Made by a program: the position numbers and the translations under genes. The notes beneath the pieces are model-generated. The model saw only the letters and a list, made by a program, of their open reading frames with translations, was not told where the DNA came from and made no database searches. From the NCBI GenBank assembly GCA_964019415.1, contig OZ025890.1, positions 4,613,918 to 4,677,917 of the forward strand: 64,000 nucleotides of DNA, written 5' to 3'. Source of the DNA: Ianthella basta (lineage: Eukaryota > Porifera > Demospongiae > Verongiida > Ianthellidae). Each line of letters begins with the position of its first letter. Positions within the stretch are counted from its first letter, which is position 1. Positions 1 through 24,996 of this stretch are shown here, piece after piece.

Positions 1-432
1 TGTGAGCGGTAGTCAGTGAACTGCTGTGTGTGTGTGTATGCATGTACATGTGGGTGGCGTGGGAACATCAAGAGATAGTGTAGGTTTAAATATCTCACTT
101 GTCAGGTTTATCTCCAAAGAATGCATATCTTTCCAGCATGCAATGCCCTGGTGTAGTCTTAGAAGTTTCAATGTCCATTCTGTGTACATTGAGGCAGAAA
201 TAGGGGGGCACAATGCTGTGTGGTGTGTGGTGCAGCCAACACCTGCGCCACTGTTAGAATACAAGTGGTCTACACTATAGCTCTATTATTGTGACTGGCT
301 TCACCCATGGCTGCGGCTAGCCACCCACTGAGAATGGTGCCACGCCCACATTGTAGATGCAGTCAGCCCTCCCTGGAGGCTAACATGCAGTATGCTCCAA
401 AGTGCTCCCCCCCACCCCCACCCCCCTCCCAG

Positions 433-13821
<13,389 letters not shown>

Positions 13822-14333
13822 TGGAACATTGTATCCATTGCATCATATTTTATGTTATGAGTACATGTGTTATTAATATTGTATGCTAGCGTGCATTCTG
13901 TACAACTGCTGATAAGGAGACACGGATGAGAACTTTCATAATATTTTTCTGTAAGAATTAATGATATACTGTATACGTACGTGCCATATAAAGTGGTAGG
14001 TCTACTATATGTATGTTCAGTGCATTCCATTAAGAGGGCAGTTCTTTGAAGTGGACCATGGTCACTGCAGTTGGCTACATGAGAGTGAACATGCATTGGA
14101 TATCAGACAGCACGGTAGTGCTGTCTATGTAGGGATGGTAATACATGGGTATGTGCATGCATGTGCTGACAGTGCAGTTAATTGGTAAACTACTATTAAA
14201 TGAAATGTACTGAGAGCTAGGCATGGAGCCCTATAATCACACTGAATGACAACTTAAACTGTGCTATATACATATTATATAGCAATGCTGATTGCAGGTG
14301 ACATCCAGGCCCTTCAAACGGCGTGCTCTGCAC
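13822..14333. other. 3' flank of myosin XVIII up to the assembly gap
   Basis: AT-rich non-coding sequence with a possible ATTAAA poly(A) signal at 14195-14200. I see no exon and no similarity to the collagen genes right of the gap. Confidence 0.6.
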
Positions 14334-14533
14334 NNNNNNNNNNNNNNNNNNNNNNNNNNNNNNNNNNNNNNNNNNNNNNNNNNNNNNNNNNNNNNNNNNN
14401 NNNNNNNNNNNNNNNNNNNNNNNNNNNNNNNNNNNNNNNNNNNNNNNNNNNNNNNNNNNNNNNNNNNNNNNNNNNNNNNNNNNNNNNNNNNNNNNNNNNN
14501 NNNNNNNNNNNNNNNNNNNNNNNNNNNNNNNNN
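14334..14533. other. Assembly gap, 200 N
   Basis: A run of exactly 200 N, a length typical of a placeholder, so the true size is unknown. It replaces the last 60 or so codons of collagen gene A and is the only place between myosin XVIII and MED23 where undetected exons could sit. Confidence 0.98.
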
Positions 14534-15709
14534 CCAGAGAGGGTCATCCCAGGCTGTTTTTCCCCCGAGATGAACTGAGAATCCACTCTCGCAGTAGTGG
14601 TGCCCACCAACAAAGTGTGGTACGTGTGTAATGAGGTTTGATCTGTTGTTGCAGGGACATGCTATTCCTCTAGTTTCATCATGTCTCACAGCATAAGACC
14701 ACAGGTGTTGGCGAGGTTGTCCTGCAGTGATAGAGATACCATCCAGGTAGGGACCATCTATGTTGATCCTGTAGTGATAGGATGGACCAAAAGCATTGTT
14801 ATCTCCAAACTGGTAGCCTTGGACTATGCCACAGACCTGAGTGTAGTTGGTCTGTCCAGCAGGGTAGAGCACTGAAGAGCACTTATTGTCAACACTCCTA
14901 CCACATGCTCGCTTGTTCAGACCTGTGTTTGATGTCTCCACTAGCCCAGGAGGACAGCTGGCACTTTCTTCAGTCATGTTGATGTGTGCAACTCTCCTCC
15001 ACCTCCCCAACACTCCACAGAGGGTAAGTGGAGCATGGCAGTAGGTGAGAACAGGCTCCTTGTCATTGTACACCAAGTAATAACCAGTTGAGCAGGAGGG
15101 GTCAGTTTGGAAGATGGCATCACACGACTCAGCTGCTGTGGTTTTACCCAGACCTGTGAGAGCACACTTTCCAAAGTGTACCATTTTGAGTTGAGCTCTT
15201 TCCTGGTTTATGATGCTAAGCTGAGCTTGGAGATCTTCGATTGTGTTTGTCAAGTTCTGAATAACACTGTGCATCAGCATTCTCTGTAGGACTGAGTTCT
15301 CTATCTGCTGGAAGCTTTCTTCTGTTAGTATTATCTTTCCAGGCGGTCCAGGTGGACCCCGTGGTCCTGGCCTACCTTGTAATCCATGGTTCCCCTTTAG
15401 ACCCTGCTTGCCAACTCCCCCAGTAGGGCCTGAGTCTCCCCTTGGTCCCTGCTCCCCCCGTGCACCTTGGGGTCCTGTCTCTCCTGGGTCTCCCACTGCT
15501 CCTGGCAGCCCAGGCCCCCCACGATTGCCCTTCATCCCCTGCTCCCCTTTGGTGCCTGGAGGCCCCTGTGGTCCAGGGACACCCACTACATCAAGGTCGA
15601 GGTGAACATGACCTGTTTCACCAAGCAGAGAACATCCTTGTTCTTGTCCAGTAGCAGTCACCTTGCAGGGCAGTAGGACTAGCAGGAGCACTGTCAGTAC
15701 ACTCCACAT
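14534..15709 (-). CDS. Secreted collagen-stalk protein A (3' end lost in the gap)
   Basis: Single-exon gene of the six-copy array. It starts [15 protein letters not shown], a clear signal peptide. After about 20 linker residues come 27 uninterrupted Gly-X-Y triplets, then a neck that looks coiled-coil ([17 protein letters not shown] onward), then the Cys-rich head beginning HFGKCALTG. The head starts like a fibrinogen-related domain ([19 protein letters not shown], then [11 protein letters not shown]). It continues with a segment known to me only from uncharacterised invertebrate proteins ([36 protein letters not shown]). The frame runs into the N gap at WDDPLW, so the last third of the head is missing and the real stop is unseen. 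The stalk contains RGDS, absent in the other copies. Probably extracellular, trimeric, a matrix or recognition protein. Confidence 0.85.
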
Positions 15710-16140
15710 TGCTGTGTACTCACTAGTGAATGGTGTAGTTGCCAGCTGTCTCTTGTAATCATATTGCAGAACCCATGTAATGGCCTTTAGGGTTCAATTG
15801 TGAGTTTGTTTGTGTGTACCTCAATTGGGGGAGTGTCAGAGGAGACCTGTAAATGTAGGTCAAGCTAATTGTGGTACTTGGAATCTGTCAGTCAGCAGTC
15901 TGGCAGACAGTGAGTCAGCTGTGCAATGCTCCACTGTGTTGGACATGCTCTGTTGTGCAGTGCCTCAGCATCCAGTTGTCTTTGTGAGTTATGAGTGGAT
16001 GCTTCTGCTAGTTATTGTCTTTCTACTGTACACATACATAGGCAGCTCCCTCACCAACATTCGCCACATTCATGTCTAATGTGTGGTGAGATTTAAGGCT
16101 AAACACATGTGCAGCGCCATGCAGGTTTAATGCACACTTT
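15710..16140 (-). promoter_or_regulatory. 5' flank of gene A, shared with genes B and D
   Basis: About 350 bp upstream of the start codon are nearly identical to the flanks of gene B (18559-18900) and D (23945-24290), at offsets of 2849 and 5386 bp. The same block is diverged upstream of C and F and absent upstream of E. It must contain the 5' UTR and probably the promoter; I see no certain TATA box. Confidence 0.45.
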
Positions 16141-16359
16141 TAATGCATGCCTAACAGCAAGTCACACAAACTAGCACCTCTTCTGCAGTGTAGTTGGCCA
16201 TTCATCAATGGCAATTCCACCACTAGTAATGTACTATATGCCCTAGAGCACTGTAGTACATCAGGCTGTGGTGTTTGTTGCCTGAAAGAACACAAGTTAG
16301 TATGGGGTATGACTGCGAGTTACCAGGTTCGTACAGTACTTTACGGTTGCACAGGATGA

Positions 16360-16870
16360 AAGGTTAAGTGGATGGAGCAAAGCTCCATTGTTCTTTACTT
16401 GAAGAGCTTCTCATTCAGAGCAGTTCAATGCTAAGCTGGTACATTTCATGACATTTGTATGATGATGCAACAGAAATTTTGGGCTCGATACTTAGGAAGC
16501 CACGAAGGGATTATCTGAGAACCCACTCTCACAGTAGTGGTGCTCCCCAACAAAGTCTGGTACATGTGTACGACGGTCTGGTCTGTTGTTGCAGAGACAT
16601 AGTATATTTTCAGTTTCACTGGCTGTACTTACTGTACCTTTAAGCACACATGTATATTACATAGGTTAGGATGAGACATGACTGTGAGTCAACTGATGGT
16701 CAGTTTGTGGGTTTGCACGGGATGGAAGGTTAACTTGATGGAGCAAGGCTCCATTCTTTACTAGAAGAGGTTCTCATTCAAAACATTTGAATACATTTTA
16801 TGACACTTGTATGATTATGCAATAACCAGTTTTGGGTTTGAAGTTTAGGAAGCCATGTTTGCACCGATAA
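16360..16870. repeat. Two diverged copies of a collagen-array 3' flank segment
   Basis: The segment with GATGGAGCAAAGCTCCATT and a later GTATGATGATGCAACA occurs at about 16368-16500 and again, diverged, at about 16735-16862. Related sequence stands at 19140-19270 and 24530-24660. Together with the relic head fragment between the copies it marks a decayed duplication unit. Confidence 0.6.
16510..16627 (-). pseudogene. Relic of a collagen head domain
   Basis: About 118 bp match the minus-strand coding sequence of gene B at 17443-17545 with few changes, covering the part that encodes PCNNRPD through HHYC. No stalk, signal peptide or head end is present nearby, so this is the remnant of a lost seventh copy. 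Confidence 0.75.
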
Positions 16871-17223
16871 ATGAAAGCTGGTGAAAGGACGCTAATGTCT
16901 GCCAATCCTTTCCAGCGGGCAAAGGCACAGCTTCTCTGAATCAGCTATACAGTGATTTGTATATGTGAGCCGATAGTTTTGTTCCATTAGGCAACCAAGT
17001 GGCATTGAGACCTTGTTCATGCTTATATGCATGGGGAAGTCAATTACTGTATACTTCATTTCTATATGTATGAAGATAAGTGCAACAATTCAAAATATCG
17101 GCACTGGCATACATACTGGTAACAGGTAATGATTCTCTAGGTTTACACTTTTGCTAAGATAGCTGAGTCGGTATTGAGAACTTCCTTCAACTACAGAATG
17201 CGTTGCACTGTTGATCTGTCTGC
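16871..17223. other. 3' flank of gene B
   Basis: Non-coding. The last about 120 bp (17105-17223, containing GGTAACAGGTAATGATTCTC) recur before the stop codons of genes C, D, E and F, so they are probably the shared 3' UTR. Confidence 0.5.
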
Positions 17224-18558
17224 CTACAGCACCCAAATCTCCACCAGGTCAGTGTAGACATCTTCTCGGGATCTTGGGTGATGGCTGCACCATCTGACCT
17301 CAATGTCATCAGTGGTGGGTGCTATGACTCGATGGAACCAGCCGTAGCGCTCACAACACTGGTTCCCTTCATTAGTGCACCCTGCCCCATCCCAGAGTGG
17401 GTCATCCCAGGATGTCTGTCCCCTCGGATTAACTGAGAAACCACTGTCACAGTAGTGGTGCTCCCCAACAAAGTCTGGTACATGTGTATGACGGTCTGGT
17501 CTGTTGTTGCAGGGACATAATGTATTTTCAGTTTCACTGGCTGTAACGGCATAAGACCACAGGTGTTGGCGAGGTTGTCCTGCAGTAATGGAGATACCAT
17601 CCAGGTAGGGGCCATCTATGCCATGGCTTGATGGACCAAAAGCATTGTTCCATCCAAACTGGTAGCCTTGGACTATTCCACAGACCTGAGTGTAGTTAGT
17701 CTCTCCAGTAGGTAAGAGCACTGAAGAGCACTTATTGTCAACACCCCTACCACATGCTCGCTTGTTCAGTGTTGTGTTTGATGTCTCCACTAGCCCAGGA
17801 GGACAGCTGGCATCTTCTTCAGTCATGTTGATGTGTGCAACTCTCCTCCACCTTCCCAACACTCCACAGATGGTCAGTGGGGCATGGCAGTAGGTGAGAA
17901 CAGGCTCCTTGTCATTGTACACCAAGTAGTAACCAGTGGAGCAGGAGGGGTCGGTTTGGAAGATGGAGTCGCATGACTCAGCTGCTGTAATTTTACCCAG
18001 ACCTGTCAGAGCGCACTTTCCAAAGTGTACCATTTTGAGTTGAGCTCTTTCCTGGTTTATGATGCTAAGCTGAGCTTGAAGACCTTCAATTGTGTCGGTT
18101 AAGTTCTGAATAACACCACGCATCAACATTCCCTGTAGGACTGAGTCCTTTAGCATCTGGAAAGTTTCATTTGTTAGTGTTACCACTCCAGGCAGTCCGG
18201 GTGGACCCCGTGGCCCCGCGCTCCCCTGTCTTCCATTATTCCCCTTTGGGCCCTGCAACCCAGGTGCCCCAGAAAGGCCAGGATTTCCCCTCGGTCCCTG
18301 CTCCCCCCGTGCACCTTTGGGTCCTGTCTCTCCTGGGTCTCCCACTGCTCCTGGCTGTCCAGGCCCCCCACGATGGCCCTTCATTCCCTGCTCCCCCTTG
18401 GTGCCTGGAGGCCCCTGTGGTCCTGGGACACCCAGTACATCAAGGTCGAGGTGAAGACGGCCTGTTTCACCAAGCAGAGAACATCCTTGTTCTTGTCCAG
18501 TTGCAGTCACCTCGCAGGGCAGCAGGACTAGCAGGAGCACTGTCAGTACACTCCACAT
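17224..18558 (-). CDS. Secreted collagen-stalk protein B (intact)
   Basis: Intact single-exon copy of 444 residues from MWSVLTV; an in-frame ATG seven codons upstream (18579) would only lengthen the N-terminus ahead of the signal peptide, so I prefer 18558. The order is signal peptide, 27 Gly-X-Y triplets, neck ([17 protein letters not shown]), and a head with 16 cysteines ending in [10 protein letters not shown] and [14 protein letters not shown]-glycosylation sites include NLT, NMT and NYT. Its neck start matches C, D and E, but the next segment ([16 protein letters not shown]) matches A, so it looks like a recombinant. The head loop near GPSS is shorter than in the other copies ([10 protein letters not shown]). 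Function unproven; the layout is that of collectins and ficolins. Confidence 0.88.
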   Translation of the reverse strand: MWSVLTVLLLVLLPCEVTATGQEQGCSLLGETGRLHLDLDVLGVPGPQGPPGTKGEQGMKGHRGGPGQPGAVGDPGETGPKGARGEQGPRGNPGLSGAPGLQGPKGNNGRQGSAGPRGPPGLPGVVTLTNETFQMLKDSVLQGMLMRGVIQNLTDTIEGLQAQLSIINQERAQLKMVHFGKCALTGLGKITAAESCDSIFQTDPSCSTGYYLVYNDKEPVLTYCHAPLTICGVLGRWRRVAHINMTEEDASCPPGLVETSNTTLNKRACGRGVDNKCSSVLLPTGETNYTQVCGIVQGYQFGWNNAFGPSSHGIDGPYLDGISITAGQPRQHLWSYAVTASETENTLCPCNNRPDRHTHVPDFVGEHHYCDSGFSVNPRGQTSWDDPLWDGAGCTNEGNQCCERYGWFHRVIAPTTDDIEVRWCSHHPRSREDVYTDLVEIWVL

Positions 18559-18639
18559 TGCTGTGTACTCACTACTCAATGGTGTTGTTGCCAGCTGTCT
18601 CTTGTAATCATATTGTAGAACCCATTTAGCAACCTTTGG

Positions 18640-19600
18640 GGTTCAATTGTGAGTTTGTTTGTGTGTACCTCAATTGGGGGAGTGTCAGAGGAGACCTGTA
18701 AATGTAGGTCAAGCTAATTGTGGTACTTGGAATCTGTCAGTCAGCAGTCTGGCAGACAGTGAGTCAGCTGTGCAATGCTCCACTGTGTTGGACATGCTCT
18801 GTTATGTAATGCTTCAGCATTTCATTGTCTGTGAGTTATGAGTGGATACTTTCTCTAGTTATTGTCCATGCACTGTATGCATATGTATGTAGACAGCTCC
18901 CTTACCATCAATCACCATATTGATGTGTAATATTAATGTGTAGGCAGATCAAAGACTAAAGTCTGTGGATTTCTTTTAATGCATGCCTAACAGCAAATCA
19001 CGAATAAACTACCAGTTGTAATAAATAGTATGCATTAGAGCACTGTAGGACTTGCATAAGGCTGTGTTGTGTTTGTTACCTGAAAGCATGCACACATGTA
19101 TTAAGTCAACATGGGATGCGACTTGGAGTCAACAGATATGAAGTCACTATGTGGTTCTCAAAACTTCTCGTTCAAAGCATATTGTGCTAGCCTAAGGTGG
19201 TACACTTCATGACACTTGTATGATGATGCAACAACCAGTTCTGGGCTCAATACTAAAGAAGCCATTTTACACTGACATGTTACACAGACATTGACAGAAT
19301 GCTAATGCTTGCTTTGATCTTTAGGTGTGAATAAGGTTTTTAGATTGACTATTAACCCCAGAAAAAGGTCATTGGTTTCTTTCAGAGACCTGGCGATTCA
19401 ATTGGCACCATTGGAGGCCTGAGCTTAGTGCAGTGTATAATTATGGTACTAAATTACTTCTTCACTTGCGTACAGATGAGTATAAATGCAACAATTCAAG
19501 ATGTTAGCACTGGCATCCTGGTAACAGGTAATGATTCTCTAAGTTTACAGTTTTGCTGAGTCAGTATTAATTCCTTAAACTACATATACATTGCACTGTA
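18640..19600. repeat. Intergenic copy 1 of a 5.4-kb segmental duplication
   Basis: From about 18640 to 19600 the non-coding DNA is nearly identical to 24030-24985, in the same order and at an offset near 5386 bp. It holds the 5' flank of gene B and the 3' flank of gene C. No gene is visible within it. Confidence 0.85.
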
Positions 19601-19611
19601 GATGTGTTTGC

Positions 19612-20941
19612 CTACAGTACCCAGATCTCTACCAGGTCAGTGTAAACATCTTCCAGGGCTCTTTCATAATTGCTGCACCACCTGACCTCAATGTCATCAG
19701 TGGTGGATGCTATGACTCGATGGAACCAGCCGTAGTGCTCACAACACTGGTTCCCTGCAGCAGTGCACCCTGACCCGTCCCAGAGAGGGTCATCCCAGGC
19801 TGTCTGTTCGCTGGTATTATCTAAGAAACCACTCTCACAGTAGTGGTGCTCCCCAACAAAGTCTGGTACACGTGTCAACTGGTCTGGTCTGTTGCTGCAG
19901 GGACATGCTATTCCTCCGGTTTCACTCCGTCTAGCAGCATAAGACCACAGGTGTTGACGAGGTTGTCCTGCAGTGATGGAGATACCACCCGGGTAAGGAC
20001 CATCTATGTTGATCCTGTAGTGGTATGGTGGACCAAAAGCACTGTTATGTCCAAACTGATAGCCTTGGACTATTCCACAGACCTGAGTGTAGTTGGTCTC
20101 TCCAGTAGGAAAGAACACTGAAGAGCACTTATTGTCAACACTCCTACCACATGCTCGCTTGTTCAGACCTGTGTTTGAAGTCTCCACAAGCCCAGGAGGA
20201 CAGCTGGCACCTTCTTCAGTCATGTTGATGTGTGCAACTCTCCTCCACCTTCCCAACACTCCACAGATGGTCAGTGGAGCATGGCAGTAGGTGAGAACAG
20301 GCTCCTTGTCATTGTACACCAAGTAGTAGCCAGTTGAGCAGGAGGGGTCAGTTTGGAAGATGGCATTACATGACTCGGTTTTACCCAGACCTGTGAAAGC
20401 ACACTTCGTGAAGTGTTTGCTTTTGAGTTGTGCAATTTCCTGGTCGTTGATGTGAAGCTGAGCCTGTAGATGTTCAACTGTGTTAGTCAAGTTCTGAATA
20501 ACACTGTGCATCAACATTCCCTGTAGGACTGAGTCTTTTAGCATCTGGAAAGTTTCATTTGTTAGTGTTACCACTCCAGGCAGTCCAGGTGGACCCCGTG
20601 GCCCCTTGCTCCCCTGTCTTCCACCATTCCCCTTTGGGCCCTGCAACCCAGGTGCCCCAGAAGGGCCAGGAATTCCCCTTGGTCCCTGCTCCCCCCCGTG
20701 CACCTTTGGGTCCTGTCTCTCCTGGGTCTCCCACTGCTCCTGGCGGTCCAGGGCCCCCACGATGGCCCTTCATTCCCTGCTCCCCCTTGGTGCCTTGGGG
20801 GCCCTGTGATCCTGGGACACCCACTAGGTCAAGGTGAAGACGGCCAGTTTCACCAAGCAGAGAGCATCCTTGTTCTTGTCCAGTAGCAGTCACTTTGCAG
20901 GGCAGCAGGACTAGCAGGAGCACTGTCAGTACACTCCACAT
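19612..20941 (-). pseudogene. Secreted collagen-stalk protein C, one-base frameshift in the stalk
   Basis: Same architecture as its neighbours: MWSVLTV signal peptide, Gly-X-Y stalk, neck, Cys-rich head ending [13 protein letters not shown]. The span is 1330 nt, one base more than a multiple of three. The extra base is in a run of seven C at 20691-20697, where other copies have six. The frame is open on both sides of it. Small in-frame losses also occur: two codons before GVPG, and TAA within the GKTTAAESC region. Either a real frameshift or a homopolymer sequencing error; the rest of the gene shows no decay, so the second is quite possible. Confidence 0.8.
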
Positions 20942-21640
20942 TGCTGTGTACTCACTTCTCAATGGTGTTGTTGCCAGCTGTCTCTTGTAATCATAAATGA
21001 TATTGTAGAACCCATTTAGCAACCTTTTGGGTTCAGTTGTGGGCTTGGTTGCTTGTTACACAATTTAATGAGAGTCAGAGGAGTCCTGTTAATGACACTG
21101 GTTAAGCTAATTGTGGTGTTGAGAAGCTGACTGTCAGCAGATTGGCAGACAGTGAGTCAGGCCATACCAAGCTCCACTGTGGTATATAGCCATGTTCTGT
21201 TGCACAACGCATCGGCATTCTCTGTGTCAGCTGTGATGACCAATGTTATGCTGTTAACAAAACTCTGAAACAACAACTCAAGCTACTCAATAACAAAGCT
21301 ATTGAAGCATCGATTGCACACAGTGTGCACACATCGAGCAGCCAGACATTGACTGCTACATAAGTAAGCCAATCCCTCTCACCTTGTTACAGCAGAAGTG
21401 GGCACACTTGGTATCAGGCAGAGAACAAACATGCAAGTGCAATGAACCAGAACTACAGAATATCGCACGGAGCATCTCATCTATTGTGTAAACTCTAATT
21501 TTTGCTGGACAAAGTTTTGCAAATCACCATTTGGAAGGGGAATTTGCAATATATTTCTGCATATATATGTTTGCCTGGTTCTTTATGTTGGTATCATGTG
21601 CAATGTATTTACATAACTGAAAGTGTAAAGCACGAAATGT
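20942..21640. other. 5' flank of gene C
   Basis: The first about 280 bp resemble, with divergence, the 5' flanks of the other array genes. Beyond that I see no gene. Confidence 0.5.
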
Positions 21641-21659
21641 TTGCGAGAATTAGAGCTTA

Positions 21660-22120
21660 CACAGTATGGTCTCAAAGATGAACACTTCACAAGGGGAAGC
21701 CATGTTTACACAGATGTGCATTAACAAAGAATTCACAGGAACCACAAACAGTATACGTATTCTTTGCAAGTGAGAACTGATATAACTGCATACACTCTGT
21801 TGTTGTGAAGTAGTGGGAACTGCAAACAGTGCATTCTTCATCAATCTTGTTATAATAAACGTAACGCACATTTTCGTTGTCCGGGATATACTCCTTCAAT
21901 TCTGGATGGAACGTCATGAAACTTGGTAGGATTATGAAGAGGCACAGTGTGAGTAACCTTGCTGAGCCGAAATTTGGTTGAATGCCGCTCTGTCAGGGTT
22001 CTTGCCACTGTTACGGTCGCTGCCATATCTAAGAGATAGGGAAAACATTGTGTTTCGTTGTTCACAAACTCCTTCAATTTTCCACCAATCCTCACCAAAC
22101 TTGGAAGAGTATATCACGGC
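21660..22120 (-). other. Unrecognised open frames with a 180-bp repeated motif
   Basis: Minus-strand frames at 21687-21917 (76 codons, Cys/His-rich) and 21850-22098 (82 codons) overlap. A motif reading ATTGAAGGAGT followed by an ACAACGAAA block occurs twice, near 22080 and near 21900, so the region holds two diverged units of about 180 bp. I recognise no family; a transposon relic is as likely as a gene. Confidence 0.3.
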
Positions 22121-22600
22121 AATGTGGGGGGGGGTGACCTAAGGCGGATAGCGCCTTCACCGCTGATCTCCTTTAGACGAAATGGATTAACATAAGTAAA
22201 TTCTGTTCGCACGGAGTTTTACGGAACGAGTCTATGAAATGCTCCCGATCCAATGGACAGTTTTGATTGGTTCAACGTTCAAATTACCGACTGTAGACTG
22301 GGAACCCACTAGCAAGCTGAGTTGCATTAGTGACCTGCTACCTTTGTTACAGTAACGTTAGGTAGCCATGTGGCAAGGAGACTTTGTTCATGTATGGATT
22401 GAATTCACATGTGTATTCAATTAATGTATACTTCATGTGCACATGTATGTATGGAGATAAATGCAGCAACTCAAGGTGTCAGCACTGGCATACTGTTAAC
22501 GGGTAATGACTCTCTAGGTTTACAGTTTTGCTAAGATTGCTGAGTCAGTATTGAGAAATTCCTTAAACTACAGAATGCATTGCACTGTTGATGTGTCTAC

Positions 22601-23944
22601 CTACAGCACCCAAATCTCCACCAGGTCGGTGTAGACGTCTTCACGGGGTCTTGGGTTATTGCTACACCACCTGACCTCAATGTCATCAGTGGTGTTTGCT
22701 ATGACTCGATGGAACCAGCCGTAGTGCTCACAACACTGGTTCCTTGCAGTAGTACACCCTGCCCCATCCCACAGTGGGTCATCCCAGGCTGTCTGTCCCC
22801 TCGGATTAACTGAGAATCCACTCTCACAGTAGTGGTGCTCCCCAACAAAGTTTGGTACATGTGTAATGAGGTCTGTGTTGTTGTTACAGGGACATGCTTC
22901 TCCTCTAGTTTCATCGTGTCTCACAGCATAAGACCACAGGTGTTGGCGAGGTTGTCCTGCAGTGATGGAGATACCATCCAGGTAGGGACCATCTATGGCT
23001 ATATTGTGGTGGTATGATGGACCGAATGCATTGTTCCATCCAAACTGGTAGCCTTGGACTATTCCACAGACCTGAGTGTAGTTGGTCTCTCCAGTGGGGA
23101 AGAGCACTGAAGAGCACTTATTGTCAACACTCCTACCACATGCTCGCTTGTTCAGTGTTGTGTTTGATGTCTCCACTAGCCCAGGAGGACAGCTGGCACC
23201 CTCTTCAGTCATGTTGATGTGTGCAACTCTCCTCCACCTTCCCAACACTCCGCAGATGGTCAGTGGAGCATGGCAGTAGGTGAGGACAGGCTCCTTGTCC
23301 TTGTACACCAAGTAGTAGCCAGTTGAGCAGGAGGGGTCAGTTTGGAAGATGGCATCACACGACTCAGCTGCTGTGGTTTTACCCAGACCTGTCAGAGAAC
23401 ATTTTGTGAAGTGTTTGCTTTTGAGTTGGGCTATTTCCTTATCTTTGACGTGAAGCTGAGCTTGGAGACCTTCGACTGTGTTAGTAAAGTTCTGAATAAC
23501 ACTGTGCATCAGCATTCCCTGTAGGACTGAGTCCTTTAGCATCTGGAAAGTTTCATTTGTTAGTGTTACCACTCCTGGCAGTCCAGGTGGACCTCGTGGC
23601 CCTGCGCTCCCCTGTCTTCCATTATTCCCCTTTGGGCCCTGCAACCCAGGTGCCCCAGAAGGGCCAGGATTTCCCCTTGGTCCCTGCTTCCCCTGTGTTC
23701 CTTTTGGTCCTGTCTCTCCTTGGTCTCCTACTGCTCCTGGCAGTCCAGGCCCCCAACGATAACCCTTCATTCCCTGCTCCCCCTTGGTACCTTGGGGCCC
23801 CTGTGGTCCAGGGACACCCACTACATCAAGGTCGAGGTGAACACGGCCTGTTTCATTAAGTAGAGAGCATCCTTGTTCTTGTCCAGTAGTAGTCACCTCG
23901 CAGGGCAGCAGGACTAGCAGGAGCACTGTCAGTACACTCCACAT
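22601..23944 (-). CDS. Secreted collagen-stalk protein D (intact)
   Basis: Intact single-exon copy, 447 residues from MWSVLTV (an in-frame ATG lies seven codons upstream at 23965). Signal peptide, 27 triplets, neck, 16-Cys head ending [10 protein letters not shown] and LVEIWVL. One triplet reads WGP instead of GGP (GGG to TGG), a Gly-to-Trp change that should kink the triple helix. The coil part ([16 protein letters not shown]) matches C and E rather than A and B. The head loop [10 protein letters not shown] is shared with E and F. It lies in the duplicated block D-E that repeats B-C. Confidence 0.88.
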   Translation of the reverse strand: MWSVLTVLLLVLLPCEVTTTGQEQGCSLLNETGRVHLDLDVVGVPGPQGPQGTKGEQGMKGYRWGPGLPGAVGDQGETGPKGTQGKQGPRGNPGPSGAPGLQGPKGNNGRQGSAGPRGPPGLPGVVTLTNETFQMLKDSVLQGMLMHSVIQNFTNTVEGLQAQLHVKDKEIAQLKSKHFTKCSLTGLGKTTAAESCDAIFQTDPSCSTGYYLVYKDKEPVLTYCHAPLTICGVLGRWRRVAHINMTEEGASCPPGLVETSNTTLNKRACGRSVDNKCSSVLFPTGETNYTQVCGIVQGYQFGWNNAFGPSYHHNIAIDGPYLDGISITAGQPRQHLWSYAVRHDETRGEACPCNNNTDLITHVPNFVGEHHYCESGFSVNPRGQTAWDDPLWDGAGCTTARNQCCEHYGWFHRVIANTTDDIEVRWCSNNPRPREDVYTDLVEIWVL

Positions 23945-24029
23945 TGCTTTGTACTCACTACTCAATGGTGTTGTTGCCAGCTGTCTCTTGTAATCATATT
24001 GCAGAACCCATGTAATGGCCTTTAGGGTT

Positions 24030-24985
24030 CAATTGTGAGTTTGTTTTTGTGTACCTCAATTGGGGGAGTGTCAGAGGAGACCTGTTAATGTAGGTCAAGC
24101 TAATTGTGGTTCTGGGAATTTGTCAGTCAGCAGTCTGGTAGACAGTGAGTCAGCTGTGCAATGCTCCACTGTGTTGGACATGCTCTGCTGTGCAGTGCCT
24201 CAGCATTTCAATGTCTGTGAGCTAGGAGTGGATGCTTTCTCTAGTTATTGTCCATGCACTGTACACATACGTATGTAGACAGCTCCCTCACCATCAATCA
24301 CCATATTGATGTGTAATATTAATGTGTAGGCAGATCAAAGACTAAAGTCTGTGGATTTCTTTTAATGCATGCCTAACAGCAAATCACGAATAAACTACCA
24401 GTTGTAATAAATAGTATGCATTAGAGCACTGTAGGACTTGCATAAGGCTGTTGTGTTTGTTACCTGAAAGCATGCACACATGTATTAAGTCAACATGGGA
24501 TGTGACTTAGAGTCAACAGATATGTAGTCACTATGTGATTCTCAAAACTTCTCGTTCAAAGCATATTGTGCTAGCCTAAGGTGGTACACTTCATGACACT
24601 TCTATGATGATGCAACAACCAGTTCTGGGCTCAATACTAAAGAAGCCATTTTACACTGACATGTTACACAGACATTGACAGAATGCTAATGCTTGCTTTG
24701 ATCTTTAGGTGTGAATAAGGTTTTTAGATTGACTATTAACCCCAGAAAAAGGTCATTGGTTTCTTTCAGAGACCTGGCGATTCAATTGGCACCATTGGAG
24801 GCCTGAGCTTAGTGCAGTGTATAATTATGGTACTAAATTACTTCTTCACTTGCGTACAGATGAGTATAAATGCAACAATTCAAGATGTTAGCACTGGCAT
24901 CCTGGTAACAGGTAATGATTCTCTAAGTTTACAGTTTTGCTGAGTCAGTATTAATTCCTTAAACTACAGAATACATTACACTGTT
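24030..24985. repeat. Intergenic copy 2 of the 5.4-kb segmental duplication
   Basis: Near-identical to 18640-19600 (see there). The similarity in non-coding DNA shows that the B-C and D-E gene pairs arose by a recent block duplication. Confidence 0.85.
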
Positions 24986-24996
24986 GATGTGTCTGC

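Noticed and set aside
15408..15676. Plus-strand proline-rich frames opposite the collagen stalks (also at 18171, 20559, 23557, 26010, 28668, 45399)
   Set aside because: They are antisense shadows of Gly-X-Y codons (GGN-CCN reads as Pro/Gly on either strand) with no start context or splice sites.
15810..16079. Repeated plus-strand frame starting MCVPQLGECQRRP, seen again at 18659
   Set aside because: It lies in the duplicated 5' flank of the collagen genes; its recurrence follows from duplication and its second half is not conserved.
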